Shown here piece by piece: positions 53,501-64,000 of a stretch of DNA of 64,000 nt (position 1 is the stretch's first letter; the number at the start of each line of letters is the position of its first letter). Made by a program: the position numbers and the translations under genes. This DNA comes from Odontesthes bonariensis (taxonomy: Eukaryota; Chordata; Actinopteri; Atheriniformes; Atherinopsidae): assembly GCF_027942865.1 (NCBI RefSeq), contig NC_134514.1, forward strand, positions 1,878,169-1,942,168, read 5' to 3'. Below the pieces are notes generated by a model. The model did not search any database. It had not been told where the DNA came from and worked only from the letters and a program-made list of their open reading frames with translations.

Positions 53501-56500
53501 TCTCTACATTGTGAGGACATCTCAACGTTTTGAGGTTGTGAGGACATCTCGACATTTCTGAGGTTGTGAGGACATCTCAATGTTTCTGAGGTTGTGAGGA
53601 CATCTCGACATTTCTGGGGTTGTGAGGACATCTCAATGTTTCTGAGGTTGTGAGGACATCTCGACATTTCTGAGGTTGTGAGGACATCTCGACATTTCTG
53701 GGGTTGTGAGGACATCTCAATGTTTCTGAGGTTGTGAGGACATCTCAATGTTTCTGAGGTTGTGAGGACATCTTGACATTTCTGGGGTTGTGAGGACATC
53801 TCAACGTTTTGAGGACATCTCAACATTGTGAGGACATCTCAATGTTTCTGAGGTTGTGAGGACATCTCGACATTTCTGAGGTTGTGAGGACATCTCGACA
53901 TTTCTGAGGTTGTGAGGACATCTAAACGTTTTGAGGACATCTCGACATTTCTGAGGTTGTGAGGACATCTCGACATTTCTGGGGTTGTGAGGACATCTCA
54001 ATGTTTCTGAGGTTGTGAGGACATCTCGACATTTCTGAGGTTGTGAGGACATCTCGACATTTCTGGGGTTGTGAGGACATCTCAATGTTTCTGAGGTTGT
54101 GAGGACACCTCGACATTTCTGGGGTTGTGAGGACATCTCAACATTGTGAGGACATCTCGCCATTTCTGAGGTTGTGAGGACATCTCGACATTTCTGAGGT
54201 TGTGAGGACATCTCTACATTGTGAGGACATCTCGACGTTTTGAGGTTGTGAGGACATCTCGACATTGTGAGGACATCTCGACGTTTTGAGGTTGTGAGGA
54301 CATCTCTACATTGTGAGGACATCTCGACGTTTTGAGGTTGTAAGGACATCTCGACATTTCTGAGGTTGTGAGGACATCTCAATGTTTCTGAGGTTGTGAG
54401 GACATCTCGACATTTCTGGGGTTGTGAGGACATCTCAATGTTTCTGAGGTTGTGAGGACATCTCGACATTTCTGAGGTTGTGAGGACATCTCGACATTTC
54501 TGGGGTTGTGAGGACATCTCAATGTTTCTGAGGTTGTGAGGACATCTAAACGTTTTGAGGACATCTCGACATTTCTGAGGTTGTGAGGACATCTCAATGT
54601 TTCTGAGGTTGTGAGGACATCTCAATGTTTCTGAGGTTGTGAGGACATCTTGACATTTCTGGGGTTGTGAGGACATCTCAACGTTTTGAGGACATCTCAA
54701 CATTGTGAGGACATCTCAATGTTTCTGAGGTTGTGAGGACATCTCGACATTTCTGAGGTTGTGAGGACATCTCGACATTTCTGGGGTTGTGAGGACATCT
54801 CAATGTTTCTGAGGTTGTGAGGACATCTCAATGTTTCTGAGGTTGTGAGGACATCTTGACATTTCTGGGGTTGTGAGGACATCTCAACGTTTTGAGGACA
54901 TCTCAACATTGTGAGGACATCTCAATGTTTCTGAGGTTGTGAGGACATCTCGACATTTCTGAGGTTGTGAGGACATCTCGACATTGTGAGGACATCTCGA
55001 CATTTCTGAGGTTGTGAGGACATCTAAACGTTTTGAGGACATCTCGACATTTCTGAGGTTGTGAGGACATCTCGACATTTCTGGGGTTGTGAGGACATCT
55101 CAATGTTTCTGAGGTTGTGAGGACATCTCGACATTTCTGAGGTTGTGAGGACATCTCGACATTTCTGGGGTTGTGAGGACATCTCAATGTTTCTGAGGTT
55201 GTGAGGACACCTCGACATTTCTGGGGTTGTGAGGACATCTCAACATTGTGAGGACATCTCGCCATTTCTGAGGTTGTGAGGACATCTCGACATTTCTGAG
55301 GTTGTGAGGACATCTCTACATTGTGAGGACATCTCGACGTTTTGAGGTTGTGAGGACATCTCGACATTGTGAGGACATCTCGACGTTTTGAGGTTGTGAG
55401 GACATCTCTACATTGTGAGGACATCTCGACGTTTTGAGGTTGTAAGGACATCTCGACATTTCTGAGGTTGTGAGGACATCTCAATGTTTCTGAGGTTGTG
55501 AGGACATCTCGACATTTCTGGGGTTGTGAGGACATCTCAATGTTTCTGAGGTTGTGAGGACATCTCGACATTTCTGAGGTTGTGAGGACATCTCGACATT
55601 TCTGGGGTTGTGAGGACATCTCAATGTTTCTGAGGTTGTGAGGACATCTAAACGTTTTGAGGACATCTCGACATTTCTGAGGTTGTGAGGACATCTCAAT
55701 GTTTCTGAGGTTGTGAGGACATCTCAATGTTTCTGAGGTTGTGAGGACATCTTGACATTTCTGGGGTTGTGAGGACATCTCAACGTTTTGAGGACATCTC
55801 AACATTGTGAGGACATCTCAATGTTTCTGAGGTTGTGAGGACATCTCGACATTTCTGAGGTTGTGAGGACATCTCGACATTTCTGAGGTTGTGAGGACAT
55901 CTAAACGTTTTGAGGACATCTCGACATTTCTGAGGTTGTGAGGACATCTCGACATTTCTGAGGTTGTGAGGACATCTCAATGTTTCTGAGGTTGTGAGGA
56001 CATCTCGACATTTCTGAGGTTGTGAGGACATCTAAACGTTTTGAGGACATCTCGACATTTCTGGGGTTGTGAGGACATCTCAACATTTCTGAGGTTGTGA
56101 GGACATCTCGCCATTTCTGAGGTTGTGAGGACATCTCGACATTTCTGAGGTTGTGAGGACATCTCGACATTGTGAGGACATCTCGACGTTTTGAGGTTGT
56201 GAGGACATCTCGACATTGTGAGGACATCTCGACATTTCTGAGGTTGTGAGGACATCTCGACGTTTTGAGGTTGTGAGGACATCTCGACATTTTGGAAACA
56301 TTTCATATTTATCTCTTTATAGAAAACAAACATTTCTTTCTTTTTGTAAAGATTTCTTAGTTTTTTTGCCTTCAGAAACTTCTCACACATGCAGAAAATG
56401 GCCTGAAACCTAAATGAGTTCAGGATGTAACCTGCTGCCTCGGGCTCGTTGTTGTTCAGTTAGGTTTGGGTTTTTGTGATGGGCCGGGTCAGTGTGTGTG

Positions 56501-57304
56501 TGTTCTGACCTGAGGAGGAGGCTGCTGGACGCTGCAGTGCAGAACAGTGATGGGCAGCAGGCAGTAAAACAGCAGACCGCCACAGAACTGCATCTGCAAA
56601 CACAACAACAAGCCAGCGAAGGAATCAAACCATCGAACGGCCGACAGAGCCGAGAGCTGCACGGAGCTTTTCTGCTTCTAAGTGCACGCACTGAGGTACG
56701 TTCTCGTGTTCTACAAGTTTATTTTTTGTTATTAATGGTTTAATTTTACGACAGTTTATTCTTATTTTGCAGATTTAAAATCGAATAATAGAACACAGTC
56801 GACAGATAAATGATTCCTGTAAACTTGGTAATAATAAAGCATTAAAATCAGCTCCAGCGGTTGAAACTCTGACCTGAGGAATCAGTCATCAAGTACAGGT
56901 ACACAAAAACAGGATTCCACAGCTAAATATGAATGTTTCCTCTTTTTTTATGTAATTTAGAATCACAAAATAATCAACCAGAATTAAGGAAAGCTCAAAA
57001 GGTTCAATAAACAACTATGAAGAAATAACTAAAGGAAAAAGGACACAAAACTACAAAAATTAGGCTCAAACACCACAAAACAACAAGCTACAATAAACAT
57101 GCGCAAAGAGACTGAAAAACACCACAAACACAAAAATAAATGAAATAAAATAAATCTGAACTGTTTTTGTTGCTTCTCTGAACGTAAAAAAAAAAAAAAA
57201 TCACACCCTAAACCTAACCATCACATTTTTATCTGTGGAAGAAACATTTGGTCCCCACAAAGAGGTGATCTGTCAGGTCTAATGTCCCCATTACTACACA
57301 TAAC

Positions 57305-57380
<76 letters not shown>

Positions 57381-57514
57381 GCCCGTTTTAGCTCAGCTGA
57401 CGCCTGAAACTTATTGTCCAGCAACATCTGCTAATTTTAGCATTTTCCATTCCTGCAAATAAATGCCTTTTGACCGTCATTTGCACGATTGCAGACGTGC
57501 GCACTCCTGCATTC

Positions 57515-57552
<38 letters not shown>

Positions 57553-58660
57553 TCCTCCGTGCACGCTCCTACACATGCAGATGCTGATGAAGTGACGCTC
57601 ATTCAATTCAATTCATTTTTATTTATAAAGCGCCAAATACAACAAATGTCATCTCAAGCCTCTTAACCCTCCTGTTGTCCTGCGGGTCCAAAGTGAGCCA
57701 CCACCATGTTTAGCTGTAGAAAAAATACAACTATCTAAACTATCTTTTTCCAACTTGAAATGTTATAACTTTTCCTAAAGGGACCCCATCATTAGAAAAA
57801 GTCACACTTTATTTCTGTTTATGTTTCCATGTGGGCTGTACACCACTAGGGTACAAAGATTGTCTTATGGGTCATTTTTGACCCGTGAATTATAAAAACA
57901 TTTAAACAGCAGAAAAAAGTTCACTGTTTTTTTCCCTTTCAATATAATTAATTCAGAAGTAATTACTTCACATTTATATAATAGCAATAATAAACCTTTA
58001 TTATGTAAAAGAAAACTGAGAAAACAAGAAAACTGTTGGTCCAACTGACAGTAAAAAAAAAAAAGTGTAATCCTGAAAACTGGTGATTGTCTTTTTGTAT
58101 TGTGTAACAAAAAATACATGATAAAAAATATATTGAGTTGAGTTGAATAGATAAATAACAGGTGGTTTCATCATACTAAATAGATTTTGGATTTAAAATT
58201 CAATTAAGTTGCTTTATTTTGGGGCTTTGGTAGGGCGGCTCATTTCTGACCCGTAGGACAAAGGGGAGTAAACACAATGTTAAGACCTCACAAAGGGTTA
58301 AATACTAAAGTCCAATTCAAGCCAATTGGAATTCAATTCATTGTATTCGTAATTATTTATAAAACAATCCAATTCATTATTGTTTTCAGTTTTGTTTTTA
58401 AAGAAATAATCCCAAAAATCCACAAAGTCGTGAATAATCAGTGAGAACAAACTAAATCAAACTTCAGATTCAGATAAAAACAAGCTCTGAAATAAAATCC
58501 TGCAGATTTTTGGTCCTGCATGCACCTGCATCACACACACATGCACACGTGCACAAACACATGCACACACACGTGCACACACCCGTGCACACACCCACGC
58601 ACGTGCACACGCAGCAGAGCTCGTACCTTGACTGTGGAGCTGGATCTCTTCCTGGTCTCT
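50524..58660 (-). CDS. Speculative small secreted-peptide gene, exons 58660-58627 (UTR), 56593-56510, 50784-50724, 50585-50524
   Basis: The best-supported piece is 56593-56510: acceptor TGTTTGCAG directly followed by ATG, then 28 codons MQFCGGLLFYCLLPITVLHC and SVQQPPPQ, an apparent signal peptide, and donor CAG|GTCAGA. Upstream, an untranslated exon could start about 30 nt after a TATA box and end at CAAG|GTACGA (58627). Downstream exons chosen by phase (MDQKGSSASFISWSTSLMMD; KQRLVSLSNITCYETPAETE then TAA) would give a 68-residue product with one N-x-T site. The 5.4-kb minisatellite would lie in an intron. No family is recognised and the two last exons are guesses. Confidence 0.25.
50935..56293 (-). 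repeat. 5.4-kb minisatellite of mixed 28-bp and 19-bp units with higher-order repeats
   Basis: Units are ctgaggttgtgaggacatct plus cgacattt (28 bp) and shortened 19-bp forms without the gaggttgtg segment. Higher-order duplication is clear: open stretches 51530-52144 and 52466-53080 translate identically at offset 936 bp, and 53801-54703 matches 54903-55805 (differing only at the very end) at offset 1,102 bp. Runs of up to 300 open codons on the minus strand arise from the period and carry no gene signal. Confidence 0.96.
56510..56593 (-). CDS. Candidate signal-peptide exon (unrecognised gene)
   Basis: The exon has both splice sites and exactly 28 codons, phase 0, with ATG as its first bases. 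The hydrophobic core GGLLFYCLLPITVL is preceded by only four residues and followed by HCSVQQ, plausible for signal cleavage. It belongs to the speculative gene at 50524-58660. Confidence 0.4.
56700..57300. other. Unassigned AT-rich stretch
   Basis: No gene or repeat identified other than short A-runs. Confidence 0.35.
57308..57377 (+). repeat. (CA)n microsatellite, 35 dinucleotides
   Basis: An uninterrupted CA run; a second shorter run lies at about 57519-57550. Confidence 0.95.
57600..58440 (+). repeat. Fish attcaattcaattcatttt repeat, split by an insertion
   Basis: 57600-57662 and 58302-58440 together match 61865-61995 (aaatacaacaaatgtcatct, then aaagtccaattcaagccaat). The uninterrupted copy at 61865 shows the pre-insertion state. 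Confidence 0.75.
57667..58297. mobile_element. piggyBac-like non-autonomous element, 631 bp, TTAA target
   Basis: It is flanked by TTAA at 57663-57666 and 58298-58301. Termini are ccctcctgttgtcctgcggg and caaaggg, with inverted subterminal copies of gtcct(g/a)cgggtc...gagcc. Interior motifs such as gggtcatttttgaccc are typical of fish piggyBac MITEs. No transposase is present. It sits inside the repeat at 57600-58440, whose empty version is at 61865. Confidence 0.85.
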
Positions 58661-58686
58661 GGGTCTTCTTCAGGCTTTGCATCATG

Positions 58687-58721
58687 TTTTATAGCAGCTG
58701 CTCGGGAACCTCCTGTCCAAT
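58687..58721 (-). promoter_or_regulatory. TATA box and inverted CCAAT box on the minus strand
   Basis: TATAAAA (58693-58687) with ATTGG (58721-58717) about 24 bp upstream and a CAGCTG E-box between them. A CRE-like tgacatca lies at about 58739. A donor site follows 60 nt downstream (58627). Confidence 0.45.
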
Positions 58722-59356
58722 CCGGAGCCTCCGCTGCGGTGACATCACTTCCCGAGCTGCGTTTCCACTCTGTGTGCGTGTGCGTGAGGCGTTTCATCAT
58801 CAGATCCATTACCTGTTAATGAAAGCTCCTGGGAGCGGTCACACCTCGCCTGTTAAAATAAACACAGTCCATCCTCTGCGACTCCGTCAGATCAGATTTC
58901 CCCAAAGGAAGCTTTCTGTTCTACGTCTGCGGGCAAACACCTCTGATCCCTTTCTGCAGGTTCCCCTCCATGAGCTGAGAACCTCCTGAAAGCTCATAAA
59001 GAGCAGAGCAAGGAGAGAAAAGGGACAACAAGGGCTTTACTTTGGGGATTTTTACCACACAGTTGTTAGAAGTTATCTGATGAATGTGACAATAGTTCAA
59101 AAAAAGATGTATAACTATTATAAAAAGATCTCAAAGATACTTTAAGAAGCTGAAAGATTCCAAAAATGAAAGAAAAAGACCAAAACTCGGCCCAAAGAGT
59201 CACCAAAAATCACAGAAGACACAAAATGGAGCTCATAAAGGAACATAAATGGCATGGATCCATCCTGCCTCGCATCAACGGTTCAGGCCGGTGGTGCCGG
59301 GGATTTCTTCTTGGCCCACTTTCAGAACGGTACGGGTCGGGTACCAAAGAGTACCA

Positions 59357-59839
59357 TTAGCCGCTTTCGGACAGAGCCGTTCTAACGGTGCGTTCACACC
59401 GGAATCGTTCACGCGACGTGATTACATACAAAGTCAATGCAAAGACGCGAACGGACGCGGATTCGAGCCGGCGGCGCGAGTGAAAAGATGCGAATTCGCG
59501 CGAGTTCAGAAAATCCAACTTTGGCGAAATGTTCGCGTCAGACAGCCGATCAGCGTTGAGATTCTGGACGACAGAGACGTGGAGACAGATGGACAGGCGC
59601 TCCGCAGCTGAAATGGAGCGCCTGTAGTTGGTGTCATCAAACTGGGGCCTGGTGAGCCTGAAACACCGCTGGAAGCGGCCGTCATGCAGACGCAACTCCT
59701 GGAGAAGGCGGTGAAATTCTTCGAGCTGAATGCACATCCGGATGATGTCACTGACCCAGACACGACGGCGTGTGCGTTTCCGACGAATCTCGGACTGCCA
59801 CAGCAGGTACCAGGACGCCATGGTACTTATATCAGCCAT
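59357..59839 (-). pseudogene. Harbinger transposase N-terminal remnant
   Basis: The minus frame begins near MADISTMASWYLLWQSEI and continues with RRRVWVSDIIRM, EEFHRLLQELRLHDGRFQRC and FRLTRPQFDD, the RRxWVxxx...ELRxDxxRFxxxxRMxxxxFDxLL pattern of HARBI1-like transposases. The DDE nuclease domain is deleted and the frame then runs through the terminal repeat into flanking DNA. Function is lost. Confidence 0.7.
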
Positions 59840-59925
59840 GGGTGATGAGAGAATGAAATGGATAGCCCCTTGAGCTATTCACTCGTTTTTTACTCGCGCG
59901 AGTAACGTCCGCTCTGAACGCACCG
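59386..59925 (-). mobile_element. Non-autonomous Harbinger element, 540 bp, with TAA target duplication
   Basis: Termini cggtgcgttcacaccgga and the inverted tccgctctgaacgcaccg, flanked by TAA at 59383-59385 and 59926-59928. It contains the N-terminal part of a HARBI1-type transposase on the minus strand. Confidence 0.85.
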
Positions 59926-60165
59926 TAAGAACTCCGTTCTGATAACCGTCCTTCCCCAGGGGAACTGTTTCAGTTTGCATTCCCACATGAGTCGGACCTG
60001 ATGGGGACTGATGCGCCGCAGCCGTCTGCGACAGCGACGTGTTACTTTAGCGCCACATTCAACAACAAAACAGAACAAAACAAAACCCGGTAAAAGTAGA
60101 AGAGAAGAAGAAAACACCACCAAGAAGCTAACATGGAGAGCGGGGAGGCCACCGTGTTCATGGGC

Positions 60166-60712
60166 TGTTGCTCACAGGCTTTTATTTTGTAAAAGTCTGT
60201 TGCTCACAGGCTTTTATTTTGTAAAAGTCTGTTGCTCACAGGCTTTTATTTTGTAAAAGTCTGTTGCTCACAGGCTTTTATTTTGTAAAAGTCTGTCGCT
60301 CACAGGCTTTTATTTTGTAAAAGTCTGCTGCTCACAGGCTTTTATTTTGTAAAAGTCTGTTGCTCACAGGCTTTTATTTTGTAAAAGTCTGTTGCTCACA
60401 GGCTTTTATTTTGTAAAAGTCTGTCGCTCACAGGCTTTTATTTTGTAAAAGTCTGTCGCTCACAGGCTTTTATTTTGTAAAAGTCTGTTGCTCACAGGCT
60501 TTTATTTTGTAAAAGTCTGTCGCTCACAGGCTTTTATTTTGTAAAAGTCTGCTGCTCACAGGCTTTTATTCTGTAAAAGTCTGTTGCTCACAGGCTTTTA
60601 TTCTGTAAAAGTCTGTTGCTGACAGGCTTTTATTCTGTAAAAGTCTGTTGCTCACAGGCTTTTATTCTGTAAAAGTCTGTTGCTCACAGGCTTTTATTCT
60701 GTAAAAGTCTGC
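60166..60712 (+). repeat. 32-bp minisatellite, copy 2, about 17 units
   Basis: The same unit as at 1685-2012, again ending at tctgctgtggaacaggaaaa and the BED-finger element. Upstream flanks of the two arrays differ. Confidence 0.94.
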
Positions 60713-61201
60713 TGCTGTCTGCTGTGGAACAGGAAAAGAAAGTAATCGGCGGATCCACCAAACATGGAGAAGGGTACGGAACTTTTACTCGGCCATTTTC
60801 ATGTTAAAGTTCTTCCAGACGGCGGAGTCGACAGAACCAAAGTCATCTGTAAACACTGCCAAGTTGAATTGTCTTCTCAGCGTAGTAGTTCCAGTCTAAA
60901 ATATCACTTAAAGGCAAAACACACAACTGATAGCAGCAAGTCATTCAAGGAAACAGACAGTGGAGCGAGGCTTCTACATAAAAACTACAGAAAGATGCTG
61001 ATGTTAAAAGTGTGTTTGCACAACAAATGTTATGGCACTTTCATTCATATGGCAGCACATTTAAAATAAAGCTAAATGCTAAAAGCTATACGCTACTTTT
61101 GGATTCATTTTTGGATTCTGCGTACAAATGCGATTAATCGTGATTAATCAGGGAACTCATGTGATTAATTAGATTAAACATTTTAATCGTTGCCCAGCCC
61201 T
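60713..61201 (+). mobile_element. hAT-derived non-autonomous element, copy 2
   Basis: Nearly identical to 2013-2485, ending cgttgcccagccct followed by different flanking DNA, so the right boundary is a true element end. Confidence 0.75.
60764..61069 (+). CDS. BED zinc-finger ORF of hAT derivative, copy 2 (101 aa)
   Basis: Same length and reading as the ORF at 2047-2352, with an intact CKHC...HLKAKH finger and no transposase core. Differences noticed include V for F near residue 14 and H for R near residue 87. Confidence 0.7.
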   Translation: MEKGTELLLGHFHVKVLPDGGVDRTKVICKHCQVELSSQRSSSSLKYHLKAKHTTDSSKSFKETDSGARLLHKNYRKMLMLKVCLHNKCYGTFIHMAAHLK

Positions 61202-61848
61202 ACTTTAAATATAATGTTTAATAAAATATAATATATATAACAGTTCTGATCACAGCTTCCAGGCTGCATGTTGAAACTACCGTTATTGATCTAAGAGCGC
61301 CTCTGGTTCTGACTCATCGGTCCTGGAAAGAGGAAAGACGGGGTGAGCTGCAGCATGACGTCGCCCCGAGCGGAGAAGGTCGTCTCTAATTAGAGGGCGT
61401 TTCCGCCGCCATTAGCTGCAGAGTCATTACTGTTAGTAACCCAGGTGTGTTTTCTCAGTGACACCATCCTCCGTCCCGAACTCTGTGAAGATGAATCTCC
61501 GAATTTTAAGTGAAAATCGGTCAAAACAAAACTGGAAATCTCCACCAAGAAGATAATAACATAGATTGAGCTGGAAGTAATATATTAATTGGATTAAAAG
61601 CATTGAGTTCTGTGTTTTGTGATGTTGGAGCCTGATTTAAATGAATTTATTTCACATTATTCTGCACTCAGAACCTTAAAACAGAACTTCAGAAATTTCT
61701 GTAGATTTGTTAAAAAGATAAAACTTTGAAAAAAACTAATTTTAATAAATATTCAGCGAATCCAACAGAGGTTAAACGTGACGTCTCAGATTCAGTGTTT
61801 GTTTGAATTATTTTCATTATCAGATAAAATGCTTTTATATTTTCGGGA
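61202..61848. other. Unassigned stretch
   Basis: No gene or repeat can be supported. Confidence 0.3.
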
Positions 61849-62060
61849 GGGCTGTCAATCAATTCAATTCAATTCATTTTTATTTATATAGCACCAAATA
61901 CAACAAATGTCATCTCAAGGCACTTAGATAATAAAGTCCAATTCAAGCCAATTGGAATTCAATTAATTGTAATCATGATTATTCATAAAATAATCCAATT
62001 CAAATGTTTAATCGCGATTAATCGAGAGTTAACTCGCGATTAATCGTAAATGAATCACAG
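61849..62060. mobile_element. hAT-like end with embedded attcaattcaattcatttt repeat
   Basis: It begins agggctgtcaatc and ends in the repeated atcgcgattaatcg motif typical of fish hAT termini. Between them lies the uninterrupted copy of the repeat that is split at 57600-58440. Confidence 0.5.
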
Positions 62061-62364
62061 CTTTTAGACACTGACCGGCCCCTTTATGAGGCTCGTACTG
62101 GGCTGGACCTCCTTTCACCTGCAGAACTGGTTCAACATGAAGCTTTCCTCAGACATTTTGGTCCATGTTGACACAACGGCATCAATGATCCGGATCTCCT
62201 GTTCCACCACATCAAAGGTGTTGGACTGGGATCTGGTGCCTGTGGAGGTCTCTGAGCTCAGAGAACTCACCGTCATGTTCTGACATGATGCAGCGTCCTG
62301 CACCAAGGACACGCTCACAAAGACTCGGTCAGCAGCAGTTCTCAGGTGATTAAACGAGGCTCAG

Positions 62365-62720
62365 TTGGTACTAAAGCCTCGTTTCCACTATGCAGTCCGG
62401 TACGGGTCGGTTCAGTCCGGTTCGCTTATTTCAGTGTTTCCACTCCCACCAAAGCGTGCCGGTCCCATGGAACCCGTCACCATGGAACCCGTTCCCATGT
62501 CTGTAGCCCTTCTGCTTGGGGTACCCAGCCCACAGGACCGGTTCCAGGCTCTGCTCTCCGGTGTTGGTGAGGAGGCGGTGCAGCGGGAGCTCGATGGCGC
62601 TGGGCCAAACCAAAAAGTTTTCCAGCTGATTGCTGCAGAAATGTCAGAGAGTGGTTTCACCCGGACCGCGAGCCAGTGTGGCATTAAGCTGAAGAAGCTG
62701 GGAGGTGGTTCCACATTATG
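62365..62720 (+). pseudogene. Myb/SANT-like transposon ORF remnant
   Basis: The frame reads LDGAGPNQKVFQLIAAEMSE then SGFTRTASQCGIKLKKLGG, the second half of an MSANTD/Myb-like domain as in the ORF at 47893. The W-T-x-E-E opening is missing. The preceding gcctcgtttccactatgcag and gtccggtacgggtcggttca resemble the start of a common fish DNA transposon; similar gtacgggtcgggtac sequence flanks the Harbinger copy near 59335. Confidence 0.55.
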
Positions 62721-62764
62721 GATGTTTGCTGTTATTTGCTATTTACGGTTCAGCACGCACTCCG

Positions 62765-62935
62765 CCCACTGTGGGAACGAGGGAACGAGGCTTAGGAGTG
62801 AGTGTGATGGTTGGTTGTCTCTGTGATGGACCGGTGACCCGTCCAGGTGAACCCCGCCTCTCGCCCAATGACAGCTGGGATAGACTCCAGCCCCCCCGCA
62901 GCCCTGAGTGGGCGAGTATAGAAAATGGATGGATT
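62765..62935 (+). mobile_element. LINE 3'-tail-like dispersed repeat
   Basis: gtgatggaccggtgacccgt, ctctcgcccaatgacagctg and the gaaaatggatgg end are characteristic of a very common fish repeat interpreted as a LINE 3' tail. Confidence 0.55.
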
Positions 62936-63189
62936 CATTGATCGCTTGCATTGAGAATTTTCGTGTAATCGACCCAGAGCCGATAGCAAACTGTTGGAAA
63001 TGATTCTTGGAAAAACAAAGGCTTCATCTGAAAAGTTCAGAACTGATTACGCAACCAAAAACAATCAAACATCTGTTTCCACAGCTGTTCTTTTCGTGTA
63101 ATTTGTGACTAATGTTTTGTCTCCTGCATGCTCAGAAAAACAAGGATGAGTTGGGAAGTTTCTTTTGGTTGCATTTGCCTATTTAAACC

Positions 63190-64000
63190 ACTAGATGTCA
63201 CTACCTCATTACCTCTCAAGCAGGAAACAATACATCACTCTGAAAGGCTCCAACTCCATCACTGCAGCAGTTAACCATGGCGTCCCCCAGGGGTCTATCC
63301 TGGGTCCCCTTCTTTTCACCATTTACATGCTCCCCCTAGGACAAATTATCTGTAACCATGGACTCAGTTTTCACTGCTATGCTGATGACACTCAGATGTA
63401 CATCAGCACAAACCCCTCCTCTCAGCTCCCACCCACGCAACTCAACAACTGCCTGCAGCAAATTAAAGCTTGGTTGACCTCTAACCTTCTCAAACTCAAC
63501 AGCAGCAAAACGGAGCTCATGGTGGTGGCCCCGGCCCCCCTGCTGAAGAAGGTCGGTGATCTGGCCCTGGTCATAGATGGCTGTTCCATCTCTCCATCAC
63601 CAGAGGTGCGGAACCTGGGTGTCATCCTGGACTCCACCCTTTCATTTCGGTCCCACATCAAGAGCATCACTAAATCTGCCTTTTTTCACCTCAGAAACAT
63701 CTCAAGACTCCGGCCCTCATTATCCGACTCAGTAACAGAGACCCTCATCCACTCATTTATCTCCTGGACTACTGCAGCGGTGTCCTGTCTGGGCTGCCCA
63801 GTAAGGCCCTTGACAGGTTGCAGTATGTCCAAAACTCAGCTGCCATGGTGCTAACTCACACCGAGCCCTGGCAGCACATCACCCCCATCCTAAAGCAACT
63901 TCACTGGCTCCCATTCAAAGCACGCATCACCTATAAAATCCTTCTCTTGACCTACAAATCTCTCCACTTACTTGCACCTAAGTACATCTCTGATCTCCTC
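63190..64000 (+). mobile_element. L2/CR1-type LINE, RT to C-terminal region, runs off the window
   Basis: The frame contains YLSSRKQYITLKGSNS, NHGVPQGSILGPLLFTIYML, CYADDTQMYI with the catalytic DD, and LLKLNSSKTELMVVAP. A frameshift near 63760 moves the continuation (LPSKALDRLQYVQNSAAMVL, LKQLHWLPFKARITYKILLL) to another frame. It is 5'-truncated at about 63190. The RT core is intact but the element is not full length. Confidence 0.85.

Noticed and set aside
53801..54703. 300-codon ORF in the 28/19-bp array
   Set aside because: It arises from the repeat period and recurs identically by block duplication; no splice or start support.
57308..57427. Val-Cys repeat ORF
   Set aside because: Translation of a CA microsatellite.

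Overview
The window is vertebrate nuclear DNA, almost certainly from a teleost fish. Two intron-containing vertebrate genes can be read exon by exon with GT-AG junctions. The rest is interspersed repeats typical of fish (hAT, PIF/Harbinger, piggyBac-like and L2/CR1-type LINE pieces) and an unusually heavy load of tandem repeats. No bacterial-type operon, CRISPR array, tRNA or rRNA was seen. Comparisons with human proteins are from memory; no search was run.

Genes. WDR74 (ribosome-biogenesis WD40 protein) lies on the minus strand as two coding exons (7246-6638 and 3919-3329; 399 aa). IWS1 (Spt6-interacting elongation factor) lies head-to-head on the plus strand, about 1.56 kb away. It has 14 shared coding exons from 8804 to 25341, followed by two alternative last coding exons, 25965-26090 and 37824-37949. 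Each last exon encodes 41 residues and both end in the same NRMPL terminus. They are separated by 11.7 kb, of which 10.2 kb is a 41/42-bp minisatellite. This duplicated, probably mutually exclusive C-terminus is the most interesting coding observation in the window.

Downstream of IWS1 (38-64 kb) no conserved gene was recognised with confidence. Two minus-strand candidates are offered tentatively. One is a CRE-associated first exon at 48541-48441. The other is a possible short secreted-peptide gene: TATA box near 58690, signal-peptide exon 56593-56510, possible exons 50784-50724 and 50585-50524, and an AATAAA near 50236. The rest of this half is mobile DNA: an L2-type LINE interrupted by a second LINE and by a heptamer-bearing DNA transposon; a Harbinger copy with a transposase remnant and TAA target duplications; Myb/SANT ORFs; a TTAA-flanked piggyBac-like element; and a second copy of a BED-finger hAT derivative also found at 2 kb.

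Tandem arrays occupy roughly a third of the window. They include 51-bp (two arrays in opposite orientation 45 kb apart), 32-bp (two copies 58 kb apart), 21-, 55-, 11-, 6/18-, 7-, 33-, 41/42-, 62- and 28/19-bp families. Several can be traced to transposon ends or interiors, and the two largest show kilobase-scale higher-order duplication. Long open frames across these arrays follow from the repeat periods and are not called as genes.
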